Below are positions 1-13,900 of a stretch of DNA of 64,000 bases, in pieces. The notes below the pieces were generated by a model. That model made no database searches. It had not been told where the DNA came from and saw only the letters and a list, made by a program, of their open reading frames with translations. Position 1 is the first letter of the stretch. The number at the start of each line of letters is the position of its first letter. A program made the position numbers and the translations under genes. The DNA comes from Aphelocoma coerulescens (lineage: Eukaryota > Chordata > Aves > Passeriformes > Corvidae): positions 54,062,214 through 54,126,213 of the forward strand of contig NC_091017.1 of NCBI RefSeq assembly GCF_041296385.1. The letters are read 5' to 3'.

Positions 1-1396
1 AACAGTCTGCTCAGGAGAGATCTAACCAAGAGATCACTCAAGCCCTTTCACAAATTGTTTAAATATTATTTTCTAGAGCTGAAACTTTGGAAGTACTTTG
101 GTTTTACAGTTCACTTGTTAGAGGTATAGTATAAAGTCTTTACAAAGACTCTGAAAATAATCCTTTTATATTAAAAAAAATTAAAGACCTAAAATAATAC
201 CTGTGTGCATTTTTGCAAAAGCATTTCTTGATGCACTTCTTCCAAACTAGGTGACATTTTTCCAGGGTATGTATTCCCACAGGACACCACACAGACTTTT
301 TTTTATCAGCTGCTGCAAAGTTATTCATTAATACTGTCCAAGAATGCACAGTTCCTCCCCATACATGCACAGAGCCAGAACAGCTTCTTCTAGTGGTTCC
401 CACTGCAACAACCAACAGGATACATAGGCTCTGAGGTTTAAGATTCCTGCTTAAAAAGGAGAATATTGCCATCCTACATCTGTGCATACATCTTCATCAC
501 AGGGGCACAGCTTCTCTGTGGAATCAGAATTTCTTCTCCCTGCATTGTTCCCACAACTAAATATTCATATATTATGAAAATATGTCTCTGCCTGACCTTT
601 TTCTACTTCCATGAACCTTCTGGGTCTGTTCAGCTGCTACTTCCGAGGCAGAGGGTTGAGTGAAGTAATGACGATTTTTAAAATTGAAATGGGGTTAATA
701 ACCTATTACTATCACAGAATTTCCTAAATTGCCTCAGTTGTAAAGTCAAACAGTTATATTTTCGTGGAACACTGGACTCAAAACATTGTTAGGGGTTTTT
801 TTCTTACAAACTACAGTGCTAATAGTTGTGCAGCTAGTTTATAGTGAGATAAATAACTGCAGTATTCTTGATAGTTGATACAAACAGTAGTGCTGCAGAA
901 TAAATCCTTAGTATGATCAGAAATGGCAGAATCTTTATTTTATTGAGTAAATTAGAGTGTACATTTAGAGATAAGTATCAGTTTTGAGCACAAGACTGTT
1001 CTCTGCAGGAACAGTTTAGTCTGAAGTTTAAACTTTTCTGTACATGTGCCAAATGGGAGCAGCTTCATGCATAGATTCATCAAAATACCCTTTTCTACAG
1101 AGTATGGATAGGAACATAAAAATTGGTTTCACATACAGATGAACACAATTTCTTTTTTAATCTGCACTCTTTTTCTTCGTATAAAAACTATCACTCTCTT
1201 CTCTCATCACTGAGTGCTTGCTTAATCTGCTATTTGGGAGCAAAGGCTTCCAAAATAAATTTGGGAAAGTCATTGAAATACCGAACATGAAGTTCCTCTT
1301 TATTTCCTTTTTCCCTTTTCTTTTCCTAGCTTTCATTTCCTTCTATTTTAGCTTTTGATAAATGTGGCTAAACTCTATGTGTCCTTATAGTGTGGA

Positions 1397-1417
1397 ATAT
1401 ATATATATATGTATGTA

Positions 1418-1450
<33 letters not shown>

Positions 1451-1451
1451 G
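1397..1451. repeat. TA-dinucleotide microsatellite
   Basis: An alternating AT run of about 55 bp is interrupted by GTATGT and ATGTAT units. It is a simple repeat prone to length change and to cruciform or easily melted DNA. No function is implied. Confidence 0.9.
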
Positions 1452-3620
1452 TAAGTAGGTATGTATACAGATGAAATGAAAACCTACTGAATAGAAGTTG
1501 TGGGCTGTGAAAACAAACTAGCTTTTGTTTTTTTCCACAAGTATTCTTTTAGTGACAATTATGTGTATATAATATATCAAATAAATTACTTGAATCATAA
1601 GCCTTATTACAGTTTCCTATTCTTTAAAGAATATTGTTCTTGATTCTCTATTTTTTCTCATAAAGAATAAAATAAAAAATAAAATAATCAAGTAATTAAA
1701 ATCTAAGGAGTTCACAGATAAGAAAAAGCTAGAAGTATCATTTAATGAAAAACATTGCGGGGTATGATTATATTTATTCAGTATCATGTCCTGAGTTCCT
1801 GAGGTTGGAAGGGCAGCTGTATCATGGAAAAGGTATATTCTGTCACAGTTTTGTGTATATTGGCATAAGATAAAGCTTATGATGTCTTTGCATTGGGAAG
1901 AGAATTTTTCATGCCAACAAGGGAGGACAGAGTGGCTTGGAATGGCAAGGAATTCAAACAATTCTGATATCACACAGTTTTCATGTTCGGTGCAGATGAA
2001 TATGTATTTTTAACTCTCTATTCATCAACACTCTACTTAGATAGATCCAGCATTATACTTTCATGAAATACAGGATTGTCACTTCCAACTTGACCTCTCC
2101 ATTGGAAGCAGTAGTAGAGCTGTCTCAGCATCTGGGTCTGAAGGCCAGAGCAATGCATTTCATGCACTAGGAAAGCAGGTTGTTAGTCAGCCTGCTCACT
2201 TTGATGCCCCATGCTACATCTATGTAAAATTAGCCCTGGCTTCTATCATCTTATCCCACTGTGGCTGTGATCTGCAACCAGGGGCTCTGACCACCAATAA
2301 AATATAAATAGTGGTACTTGAAGTTATTGAGCTGATCTAAATTTCAGCGTTACATAAACAATATTACAGCTGCATTCAGGATTGCTTCTCAACTCCTTCT
2401 AGAACCAAGTGGATTTTAGAGGTTCCACAGGATCTCCTTGCTCTCATCTAAATTTTTCCTGAAAGGCCATTTACTCTACAGAGAATCCTTTCACTCACGA
2501 TCTCTCACCTAAGCATGGTTAGTCAGTAGCAATACCTATCTCCAGGCATGCATTGTACAGCTCTGCCTTAAACAGCAGCTTCTCTGGTGAGCTAATCTTC
2601 CTTAATCAATAAAATCACAGTCACTCCTGATTTTGGTGAACTCTCTGTATTTTCACTGGGTGAAAAATGTTCATGTACAATGTGATTCAGTTTCTGACTC
2701 TGTCAGACCAGAAGCAAAGCCTCTGCATTCAAGATATGTTGTTGGTTCTGTGTGAGCATTTACAAATCCAGAGACAAGGCTTTGTCCCTCCTTCTCCGAG
2801 TGTGAAACTTATGACATTTCACCTACTTTTTAATGTTTTTTTAGCAGCAATAGCAAGCAGAAGCAGTAGAAGTGTGAAACTGTCAAGATTCTGACTAAAT
2901 TGTAACAGAAACTGTCATTCCTACGCAGCAAGTTGTATTTCAGGATAAGAAAATACTTTAAGTAAACATAGAGGTCACTCCCTAGGGTAGTGGGCTCTGG
3001 CTATCTTTGGAAAAGAATACAGAAGCCCTTTATTACATACAGTACAGCTTCAAACTGCTATTTCAAGAAGAAAATGAAAAATGTCAGTTTTCACAGATAA
3101 AGGAAAGCTTACAGTTTCGACCTCACAACTAGGCAGTATTGAAATCCCATTAGACTGAATTCTACTAAAATGAGAGAACAAATGGAAGTATCACCGAGTC
3201 AAGCTATAGTCAGTGGTCCTGCTTTGGCTGAGCATTAATAGAAATTTCCATTATATTTCATTATTTCATTTTTTTCTTTTTGTTTTTTTCCTCCTAGTCA
3301 GGTAATCATTCCTCTGCATAAGAAACTGTGATCTATTTAACTACTTAGTACACATGCAGTTCAGGTTTCATTTCAGATAAGGGCTTTGAAAGCCCTAGCC
3401 ATCCTTTCAAAAAGAGAAAGGCCCCCTTCACCCCCAAAAAAGAGCACACAGTGAAATTGTTCAAGGCCTTAACAATCAAAAATGAACTATTTAATCCTAA
3501 AGATTCTCTCCAAGATGGCAATTTCAAGTGTCTAGTAGTACTAAGGCATAAACATTAGTTTGATAATTTTTTTTCTGGCCACAAATGGAAAGAGTGTAAC
3601 CCCATCCTGTAATAAAAGCA

Positions 3621-3656
3621 TCTTTCCCATCTTTCAGCTCTTTCCCATCTTTCAGC
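3621..3656. repeat. 18-bp exact tandem duplication
   Basis: The unit TCTTTCCCATCTTTCAGC occurs twice in direct succession without mismatch, followed by a partial third copy of its tail (TCTTCAGC). This looks like a recent slippage or duplication event in pyrimidine-rich unique DNA. Confidence 0.85.
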
Positions 3657-6600
3657 TCTTCAGCTCAAAAACCAGTAACTTCTTCTCCAAGTCACAAAGT
3701 TTATTGCTCTGGCACAAGGAAAATGTTCATCCCTCCTTGCTTCACTCAGGCATATTTCCCCTTTCAGCAGTTCTTACTATTTCAAATATCTGCAAAGGGT
3801 AAGAGAAGCCTGGACCAATTTTCTCACAGAAATTTGGAGAGAAATTCTGGGAAGGAAGAGGTCCCCAGCTGAAACCTGTACCAGCCTATGATTATCCCCT
3901 CACTGCTGTCAGCTGTGCTGTTACCTACTAGGCATAGGCTGTAGCTCATATCCACTTCTCAGCAGGATTTCTGCATCTTACTACAAATGCCTCTAAACTT
4001 GTGTTTTGACATTAGCTGCAGTCATAATGAGTAATGGGAAGTAGCTATTATACATTATATAGAATTCATGGAGCATGTATTTGCTTTTGGCATGCAGTCC
4101 AGCACAGAACTGCAAGATTAAGTAGTTACATCTTGCAAGCTGAGAGGCACATTTGCTGTATCGTTAATAAACATCATGGCTTTGAGTGTATTTAAATTAA
4201 TATAATTTGTTAAATCTTTCCCTACAGGAAATCAATTTTACTAGAGTAGAGACAAAAAGTTAATCAAGCTTAGTCAGAAGAAAATTGGCCTTTTCAATTT
4301 TGTTTACAGTAAAATAACCCCATAGTTTTTAGCAAAAAAGAAAAATCAGCAGCTGAAATTGTGAAGTAAACTCTGAGTTGCATAAAAAATTTCTGAAAAA
4401 TCAGGAAAGTGACAGGTTTTTTGCAGTTTTTACTGAAGTTTCTCGAATTACACAGGGAGTTACAAGTACAGCTTCTGTTGGCACTAATGGAATGTCAATG
4501 AAACACAGCCCTTAAAGCGCTCTGTGATCTGAGGAGCTCGTGCTGTGAAAGTATCGCTCCCAAATAGTTTTGGTTTGTGTCGTATGCCTAAGGCAAATCA
4601 GTAGCTTTTTCTCATCACTACCAAAGTATTGATGCAAAACCACAGATATAAAACAGTCATCTACAGGGCAGAACTCCCCCTGAAAAAGCAACCATTTGTC
4701 CTGATCTGTCTCTCGGCAGTTTTAGCTGCATCGCTGTTGTTGAAGAGAAGCATCAGGATTTTTAAGTGTCTTCATTTTGCCTTTTGAAGAATATATGAAC
4801 CAGAAATAGGTACTGGCAGGGACCAAATCAGAAAGAAAACAGAAGCAAGGAATAGACTTTCTGATTATCTGCTGCAGATGGTCATGAGTAATTTGCCAGA
4901 AGACGTTCCCAGGTGGTAGAACACACCCTTAATAATTTTTATTTCAATGGCAAAAGTGATAATTCTTTTTATTTGTATGTTCCCACTTTTTAAAGTTTCT
5001 CAAGGCACTCTATTCACAGTCCATATCCACTTAAACTCATCCTTGAAATAAAATAGGGCAATAACAACCTCAGAGTGGCTGGAGACGACATCCATTGCAG
5101 GTCTGCCTTGTTTCCCTCCAGCACCTGGAGCAGCAGCAGCAGAAAGAATTGTGCCTTTTCTTTCTTTATTTCTTGCTCTCTCCTACGATGATGTCACTTC
5201 AGACACTTTCAGAAACTGCATTAACATAATCTAAATCTGACTAGTTGCCAAAGTCTTCTTGTGCAATGATGCCCTGCTATTTCTTGATTAGTTAGACATA
5301 AATAAATGCACTCTTATATATATATAATCTTGATGATTTCTGGTCTGATACTCTAGATTCATAGCAATGATAAACCAAACTCCTCAAACTACCTGGGCTT
5401 GCAGTTGGCACGAGTTTTGTATTTTGTATATGCAAAGCAGAGGAAGGGGGAGCTCAGAAAATTATGAGTTTTGTATTCAGCCACTGTCTTTTTTCAACTT
5501 GACTTTTGTCATTGTTTTGCCTTTAATTGGGATTCATATTATTGTCTTGCCTCAGATTTCCTTTCCAAATTTTTCAAATTATTAAAATAGAAACTCTAAA
5601 ATTGAATCTCAGAAGATGTATCTCTATATATTTTTCAGTATTTTTTCCTTCCTTTAATCAATCACTGAGACTAGACTGCAAAGTAAATATTAATCCTCAT
5701 TGTTTCTTTCCCCTCACATTCATGTTTGCACTTCCATCCTCACAAATTTACACATCTCTTATGAATCCAGTTCTTGCTTCCCTTTACTTTTCATTTTTCA
5801 AGTTGGCCCTTCCTTCTTAGAGTTTTATTTTGCATATTAACCTACATATATTTAAGCCTTAATTGACTTTTGCAATATTTCTGTAGAACAAAAATTTTCT
5901 TTTGTTTTTTCTTTTTGTAGTTCCATGCTTTATTCTGCATCAGGTTCAGACTCTGTGTCCTTGCTTTTGAAACTCTGCACAATATCTTTTCCTCAGTGGT
6001 CATGGCTCTCACTTTCATCCCCAGCTCTGATCACTACATTCTGCCACAGTGTCTCCTTTTTTCCTTAAAAACAAAATTAGCACCATTTTTTCCCTTTTTT
6101 TTTTCCTTATTCAGCAGGCTAAATCAGTCATCCCTTTAGAATTTTTTCATTATTGATATTTTGGAGCTGCTATTCCAGCAGCAAGAATGGACCATTTCCT
6201 TTAAATTAATCTATACTAGTGAACCTGATTTCTAGGAAGCCAGTTCCCTTTTTCACAAATTTTCCAGAAATAAATAGTAGCCGTATCATTAGGAAAACTC
6301 CACCATTGCTTTAAGCCTTACTGACAATCTATGCTCAGTAGTGATGCTAGGGAAAGATGTTCAGCTACAATTACAGAATTGGAGCTGTACTGACTTTTTA
6401 CTTGAGGCTCCAACTCCCGGTAGATAGCTAAAGTGATTCTGTGTACATGACAAGATCATAACCCCTGAAGTTAGATCTACAATAATTGTAATTATTGCCC
6501 ACAGAAACATAACAGTTCACTTAATGCTTCAGGACTTCAGTAGCTATATTGAGCTCATTTTTGTAATTACAGTTCTAGTAACAAAATTTCTGTGGATGGG

Positions 6601-7263
6601 GAAAAAAGCTCTTCTGACAGAATGTTTCATTTCCTTTTCAGAGTTGCACTGTCGATGAAGAGTTTGATGTTTGTATCTAGCATTTCAGATTTTCTAATAT
6701 TCCTGTCTTTGAAAGTTCTTAGTCTGTCCACATGCCCAGCCTTGAATCATATCCACCCAGAGCATAGCAGGCCCTCACAATATCTTCTCTCATCAGTAGC
6801 ATGGCCAGCAGGTCTCTGTTTTATATCCCATGGTATGGCTGGAGGGTGTGTGGGAAAGACTGAGGATAAAAGCCTACTGGGATAGCAGGCTGCAGTCCTA
6901 CTTGTATCTCTGGCTGCAAGAAATCACAGGAGAAAATGATCCCCAGAACTGCAGTTGGATTTTATCTCACAAAGTCCCTTTGGCTCACCCCAGAAGAGAA
7001 CAAAGGAGCAAACAGTGTGTATACAGGGCAGATGGGCAGGAGACCAGCAATTGGAAATGAGGCCATCTTGAAAGTATCTCACAGAAAATACATGGGAAAA
7101 GTTTACCAAATTTAATTTTGGAGTTTTTTCCTAAACTGAAGACAATCCTTTTTTGGTGAAATCAGTGGATTATAGGTCATGAACACTTGAATTCCAATCT
7201 AAAAGAATGCTAAGAAAAACTCTTTTGTCCCTCTTTTCTACCTGTTACAGGAAATATGCATAA

Positions 7264-7291
7264 AATGACCTGACATGAATGACCTGTCATG
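7264..7291. repeat. 14-bp tandem duplication
   Basis: Two adjacent copies of AATGACCTG(A/T)CATG differ at one base. It is a small local duplication with no known role. Confidence 0.7.
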
Positions 7292-9809
7292 AAATAGGTG
7301 TCCCCATGGTGTGGAATACAGCCTCTGCATTCCATGGGACTGGTGGTGAGACAAGAACTGTCTGCCAAAACTGGGGAGTTGTATCCTGTCAGTAGAGAAA
7401 ATATTTTGCAGTTCTAAATTGTGAGACACATAAAACCTAGTTTTATGTACTGTGACATCCCTATCAGAGTTTCCTGTCACAAAAACCATGTAATCCTAGA
7501 AAATTACATAAACATTTATAGCGTATATTAGAATGCTGTTCGCTTTATGACCAATTGTCTGCTTTGAAATTGAATGACTAATGCCCTGACAGTACCAACT
7601 TTACTAGCACCAGTTTCTGACAGAAAAAATTATAAATTATGGATTAACTAAAAGGTCTAATCTCCTTAAGTAAAGGATCTCCCTATTCCTTCTTTATTTG
7701 ATTAGGATTTTGAGTAGTGGAAAACAAAATCAGCAGGCAGACTTCATTAATGTCTCGGGGTTCAGGAACAGTACATTTTTAAAAATAAATTTTGTGCTTT
7801 ATTTTTTATTTAAGAACTTGAAAGAAAGAAACAGCTTAAATAGCTTAAATATCTCTTCCTTTCTCAGAATTATGCTCCTAGGTGCTTGTCAATTTTTAAC
7901 TACATTTTCAAAGCAACACAGGGCAATTTAATCAGCTGGTCCCCATTGTTTGAGAATCTTTTAGTTCTCCTTAAAATCATTTATATTTTAGTTTAAATAC
8001 TAATCTATGCTCCTTCCCCTCATCTATACTTTATGCCATTTCTTCTATCATTTTAGAGTACATAGAGGACAACATCAAAACCAAAGAACTAGTATATTTA
8101 TTTCTAGTTGTTTGAAAGATCTGGTTTTGGACCATTTAAATGATTATTTGTCTTCCTGATTTTAGAGCTACCTTCTTTTCCAGAATCATTGATATGATTT
8201 TTTTTTCCTCAGATCTTAAACTAAATTAATCTTAAAATCAACCAGAAATAAATTCCTGCAGAATTATCAGCACACTTCACACATATGGACAAGTATCTCA
8301 CAGACAACCATGGCAGGAGTGTGTCCAAGTAATCAAGTAAAACAGCACCAATCATGCCTCCAGGTGAAGAGGCACAGTAAATTTTTAACTCCCTGGCACC
8401 AGGTTACATACTAAAGTATTATCAGACACATCAATATAATAGAAAAAATGGAAAGTGGGTGCTCTATGCCAAAGGCCAATGTCAGGTATTACATCAGGCT
8501 TCTGTAGGAGTGAGAAATCACCTCCCTGAGGTTACACTGCCACTTTGTTGTCATGACTTGTGAAGGAAAACCAGTCACCCTATTTTTATAAGCCTGTAAA
8601 ACACTGAAGCCCCTAGTGGAGCTGCCTGCAGCCTGCATAGATACACATAATGTGCTGCATAACACAGCACATTAAATTCCAAAGGGGAGAGCTTCAGCAT
8701 CTCTGGCTGATTTCCCAACAGGTCTGGAGCCTTATAGAAAGAACAAGATGTTCAGACAAGAAGTGAAGAGCACTATGTTCATAATAGCAACTGAATACAT
8801 AATGACCAACAGTAAGGGAAGAATGAATATATAGAGCTACGTGCAATATATGCAGCAAGTCCTACCTTGGCTTGCAGACCACTTAGAGCTAAATTCAGTG
8901 CCCACTCTGGCAGTAACACAATTAATGGTCCAAATACTGCAGCCATGAATACAGAGCCTGTAGTTATCATCTACACATCGCATGCCAAGATCATTCACTT
9001 TGCTGAGAATTGCAGTATCTGAGTGGCCCTGCTGAGCCCTTTCAGTATCCAGGCACACTGAAAAGTAGGCCACTATCAGCATGACTATGGAATTTTCTTT
9101 TATATACACTATCCATATGGCAAAAATAAGACCCAGATTTTACAAAGAGTTCTGTACAGCTAGACTTGCTTTTTAAGCTAAACCAGGTCACTGTTTTGTT
9201 GATGCAGTTTCATGCTTAGGAGTTGCACTGAATTGAAGACACTAGCTGTAATATCAGATACTTACATGATTTTCTGGAAGTAGTCATCTGCATATCCTTG
9301 TAGCACATCATTATAGATCAAAAATCATACCTGCAGATACAGAAAAAGGCTAAATTAAGACAGGCATTAAAGGTCCCAGTTGCTGGTATCATTTGTCACT
9401 TCACAAAAATCAATGATTACTTTAAAAAGACATCTTATCTAAGTGCAAGGCAAAGTAAAGATAAAAACACCTCGAGAATTCTCTCTATGAGTCTCTTGAC
9501 ACCTTAAAACTTTTTCAGGAGTGAAGAACTTTATCATATTATCTTTGAAACCTACTACTCCCCAGCTGGGATCATCTGGGAAAGGCATGAGAGGCCTGTT
9601 CAATTTCTGTGCAATAATTTCTGACTCTGAGAGTGGTCATCCCTGAAAATCAGGTCAGCAAGACAAAAAAAATCTTCAAATATACATTGTAAGCGTGAGA
9701 TAATGAAACTCTGTGCATGCTGTATCAACATTATGTCAAACTACACATTTAGCAACAATCCCGATAGTTCATTAATTTTTCCTGATGTTCTTGACCATCA
9801 TGACAGTAA

Positions 9810-10960
9810 TCCACTGGACCTTCTTGTTTCCTCAATATCCTTCTTGAAATGGCCCAAAAGTGGATGAATGTCAGGTGTGAGTGAACTCACCTGTGACAAC
9901 AAGGGGAAAAAGAACTACAAAAATTTTCTTTGATCCACTGGCAATGCTATTTTTAATTTTTCTCTGAGTTTCATCTAAACTGGTTTGTGAGGTTTGTCTC
10001 ATCTGAAATGAGAGCAAAACTTTGGCTGATATTGAAACCAGTGTCCTCTCTTACTGCTCAGGTTGTCTTCGACAGGTTCACTACTTAGTCTGTCAGTCCC
10101 CAGCCTGTGAAGATTTACATAGTTCTTTTTCTCAGGGCTGAGATATTTATGGTTTTCATATTGAACACCATGAGGCTTCAGCTGGTCCATTTTTGTATTT
10201 TCCTGTGGTCCTTCTGGACCAAAATTCTGCCATTTGGCATATCAATCAATTTTCTCCTTGATGAACCATCATCCATAAATTTGCTGAGAGTGTATTATGT
10301 CACATCATGCAGCCTGCTGATGAAGATATTGAATAATATCAGCTCCAGTATTGACCCTAGGGTAGCTCTGTACCTCTGCCAAATGAACATCAAGCTATTG
10401 ATTACTGCACAATGAGCTTGGCAGGTTGGCAGTACAGCTGGTTTTCAAACAGTGTAACAGCCCATTTGTACAGCCCACGGTTCCTCTGTTTCCAACTAAG
10501 AAATGCCTGGAAGCCAGTGTCAAAAGCATTGCTTAGACTCAAGGGGCAGTAACCCACACTCATCTCAGACATGTATTTGGTCTCTTCTTCAGATAAAAAA
10601 CAAGCATTTGGGTCAAGTAAGTTTTGCCTTCGTAAACCAACAGCAACTAATTTGATTTCTTTCTTTCTTGGAAATGAATTCCAAGAGGACATGTTTCCTG
10701 ATCAGGGACTGAGGTGAGGCCTACACTTCCCTATTTCACACTTCCCTATTTTACACTTCCCTATTTACTTCTGATTTTTTTTTGGATGGAAGCAACATTT
10801 GTCTTTTCCCAGTCATTGGGGACCTTGAGTAACACAACTTCTCTTTAGATGATAGACACCTTTAGTGCTATCTCTTTGGGCACCCATGGGTGGCCCTCCT
10901 TGGCAGAACTGTCTCCATATCCACAGTTTCTACCTAGTTTCTAACGTGTTGATTCTAACG
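9810..10960 (-). mobile_element. Degenerate CR1 LINE fragment (reverse-transcriptase region)
   Basis: Read on the minus strand, this segment follows the order of avian CR1 ORF2. On the plus strand it shows, in sequence, the complements of conserved CR1 blocks: ATCCTTCTTGAAATGGCCCA near 9.84 kb, TTTGCTGAGAGTGTATTATG and GATGAAGATATTGAATAATA near 10.28-10.34 kb, CAGTATTGACCCTAGGG near 10.35 kb, CCAGTGTCAAAAGCATTGCT near 10.52 kb, and CCAGTCATTGGGGACCTTGAG near 10.81 kb. These match my recollection of the CR1 reverse-transcriptase coding region. All frames are broken by stops and indels, so it is an ancient dead copy, both ends of which fade into unique sequence. The boundaries are approximate. 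Confidence 0.75.
10723..10766. repeat. Three-copy ~15-bp tandem repeat inside the CR1 fragment
   Basis: The unit ACACTTCCCTATTT occurs three times in tandem, with one- or two-base spacers. It interrupts the dead CR1 segment and probably arose by slippage after insertion. Confidence 0.85.
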
Positions 10961-10963
10961 TGT
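10939..10963. repeat. 11-bp direct repeat at the end of the CR1 fragment
   Basis: TTCTAACGTGT occurs twice with a 14-bp period. It contains a CpG and lies where CR1 similarity fades. Confidence 0.7.
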
Positions 10964-13900
10964 CCAATCTGTCCCCTCTCTTGGCCCTTCAGCTCTCTTT
11001 TCCTTCCTAAACCATGTCATAACACACTTTAAAAGTCATATTCCAAACATAGCAGCCTTATGAGTACTATTGACGTAATTTCAATACGTTTTCCTCAGTT
11101 CAAAATATATTATAATTTCCACTCTACAGGGATATTTTACTACTGGCCATGGTAACTAATGCAACAGCGCTGCTTTTGTTACATAGAAAATCTGACAGAA
11201 TTTAGGAAAAATCCAGTGAGGCATGACTATTCCTAGACATAGCAGCAATGTCATGATATAATTTTATTAAATAAAAATAATAACAGATATCCAAAACCTT
11301 GGGAGAAAGGGGGGTATCATCCCACTTCTGTTAGGAGGGGCTTCTTCCACAGCACTCTCTCATTGCTGCTGTTCCACTGAGACAGTTGTTGGAGTTTGAG
11401 TTCTGCTTTTATTTCAGATGCTGGAATCACACTCTTAGTGATCGGTCAGTGCCACCTCTGCACTCAGCCTACCACAAACAGTAGATTAAATCATTGATTC
11501 TGAATTGATGTCATGATAGAAATATGAAAAAAATAAACTATATGAGGGATTTCAGCTGAGATATGCAACTTCTTTTAGGTACTTTGTTCAAGACCTGTAT
11601 TCCAGTATAAAAGAATCTATTGAATCTACAGAAGAATCTCATATATATTGTAGATTGAATGAAACAAGCCTTGACATATGTTCCATAAAGAATTCCTATT
11701 TTTCATCTGCTCTGCAAATAACCTAAGCTGGACACAATTCCCTCAGAGCAGAGTGAAAAAAACCAAAACACCACCTTTTCTACACAGAAAGAAATAAGTA
11801 AAAAGTGAGTAAATGTTAGGAAGGACACCAAAAATCAGCTACATTTTGACTTTTGTTGGCATGTATTTGAATCCCTTGCCATAATCTCAGTAGTGCTGTG
11901 TTTGTTACTAGCTATGCCATTACCAAAGGGATTATCTTTCATGGAAATTCTAGTCTGCTCTCTGCTTCAATACAAAAATCCAACACCACGATTATCTCAA
12001 GGGAGTGCTGACAGAAAATACATGGAACCTTAAGACAACTCCTTCTGCACTTTATATAAGCCATGATATAAATCAAATAAAGTGATTTATGAATGCAACA
12101 CTATCTTACAGGACTACTCTATGCAATTGCGAAAGGTGGCTTTGAAAAGTCGTCCAGTTTTTTCAGGACAAGAGTAACAGAACAGACTTTCTCTTTGTGA
12201 AAAGACCTCAGAATTTTGTCTTAAAATGTTTCTCAAATTTGTAGTCACAAAAGAGAAATAAAAATATTTTTTTCCTGCTAACAGCTAGAAATATGTTTTA
12301 TTCTAGGACTTTCAGTCCTCCCAAGAGTCACATCTTCATATGCAACAACACAAGAGGAAAATGCACATAGAATTGAGACTCATAGGGTTAAAATTAGTGA
12401 ATTTATAACCCTGTAAGAGTAACTGCAGGGAAAAATGCTTAAAAACTAATAGATATTATATATGTGTGTGTATATTAACATGTTTCAGTATAAATCTGTG
12501 AGGTAGTGTGGAGTCAGACTTGCCAATAATGAAATGCACTCTCCCCTAATCTATGATCCAGAAAAGCTCCTTTCTGGGACTACCTCACACTGTAGGTACC
12601 TGAATTGAAATTCTCTTTACATCACCTGAAACTTTCCTTGTTGTTCTCTTCAACTGTTTGTAATCTCAGAAATGTTTGGTTTTAAAGAATGATAATTAAA
12701 TCGTAAAAATTGAAAGTTTAAAGACCAATGTCCCAATAATGCACCTATTAAAAAAAAAAAATATGGTGATTTTGTTCACTTAGCTGCAGTCCTCAAGACA
12801 GGACATGAATGGATCCCATGTAAGGGCAGGAACTTCATGTTTCTTATTAAAAAATCAGGCTGACTAAATCCTATCCACAGTTATTACTGTTAAATCTGCA
12901 CCTGCAAGATCCAGTTTGTCTTATGTAAATATCAGTGCCAAACTAGTATATAGAACCCACAAGATATCAAAATAAAACTGTATTGCTTGGTCTTTAGTGC
13001 CACTGTAACTAGGTAACATCCAAAACCACACTGATCTAAGAAATAACCGATTCTATCACAGTGTTCATAGTCTCTGTATTTTAAAGTATTTCAGATTTTT
13101 TCTAAGTAATGGTTTTTGGATGCAATTAGAATCCAGATCAAGCTCACCTTTGTAAAAAAGAGACCTAAACTTATATTTCTCACTGTAATAAAAAGAGATA
13201 GTTCTTTCAAAACATGTATTTTGCAGGTATTGAGGTTCAACTTCAAAAGAGGCTTCTGTGTCATAACTCATTAAGGATGACTAATGATAAATAGCACAAA
13301 ATTACCTAAAAGTGATCTGCAGCTGAATTTATTACTGCATCAAAATAGGTAAATCTTTGAGCAAGAATTAATTGATGTGAACTATGGTTGTTAAGACTGA
13401 TCATAAGTCATGAGCGATTAGCAAACAATATTATAGCACTTTCACAAAGCTGTTCTGAAATTAAAATTGCTATAGAAAATTGGTTGGACAAAATACACAA
13501 TAATATTTTGTGACCCCTTTGAAAAAGTATATGAGAGGTTTGCCTCTACTCACTATTGCAATTTGCCCTGTGGATTTAAGGAAATGACATGAGTCACCAC
13601 TTCTGGAAAAGCCATCAGAAGAGTCTTCCTGGGTTATGAAAATCATTAAAAAATTAATAAAGTAGATTCTAATATGGACACTTGCTCAGGTGACCATAGA
13701 GGGCTTTGATATTCAATAACAATAATGAAAGCCCAAAAGAGATCTTTGGAACATGCAAAAATCTGGCAGCAAGCCAGAAGGGGTTTTTTTAATTAAATAA
13801 ATCTATTACTATTTTCCAACAAGGATGCACCATGGGAGTTTTGTGCTGAGTGTAAAATAGAAAAAAGGAGAAAGTAACAATGTTAGCCAAAATGAAGAAT

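Larger units (their letters stand above)
1..9809. other. AT-rich unique sequence, no gene recognised
   Basis: This stretch has no open frame resembling a known protein and no recognisable transposon. The longest open frames are about 100 codons and lack family motifs. It contains simple-sequence patches (a TA tract near 1.4 kb, pyrimidine-rich runs near 1.29-1.35 kb and 5.9-6.1 kb), an exact 18-bp tandem duplication near 3.62 kb and a 14-bp tandem duplication near 7.27 kb. Old, highly mutated repeats could be present unseen. Intergenic or intronic status cannot be told from sequence alone. Confidence 0.6.
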
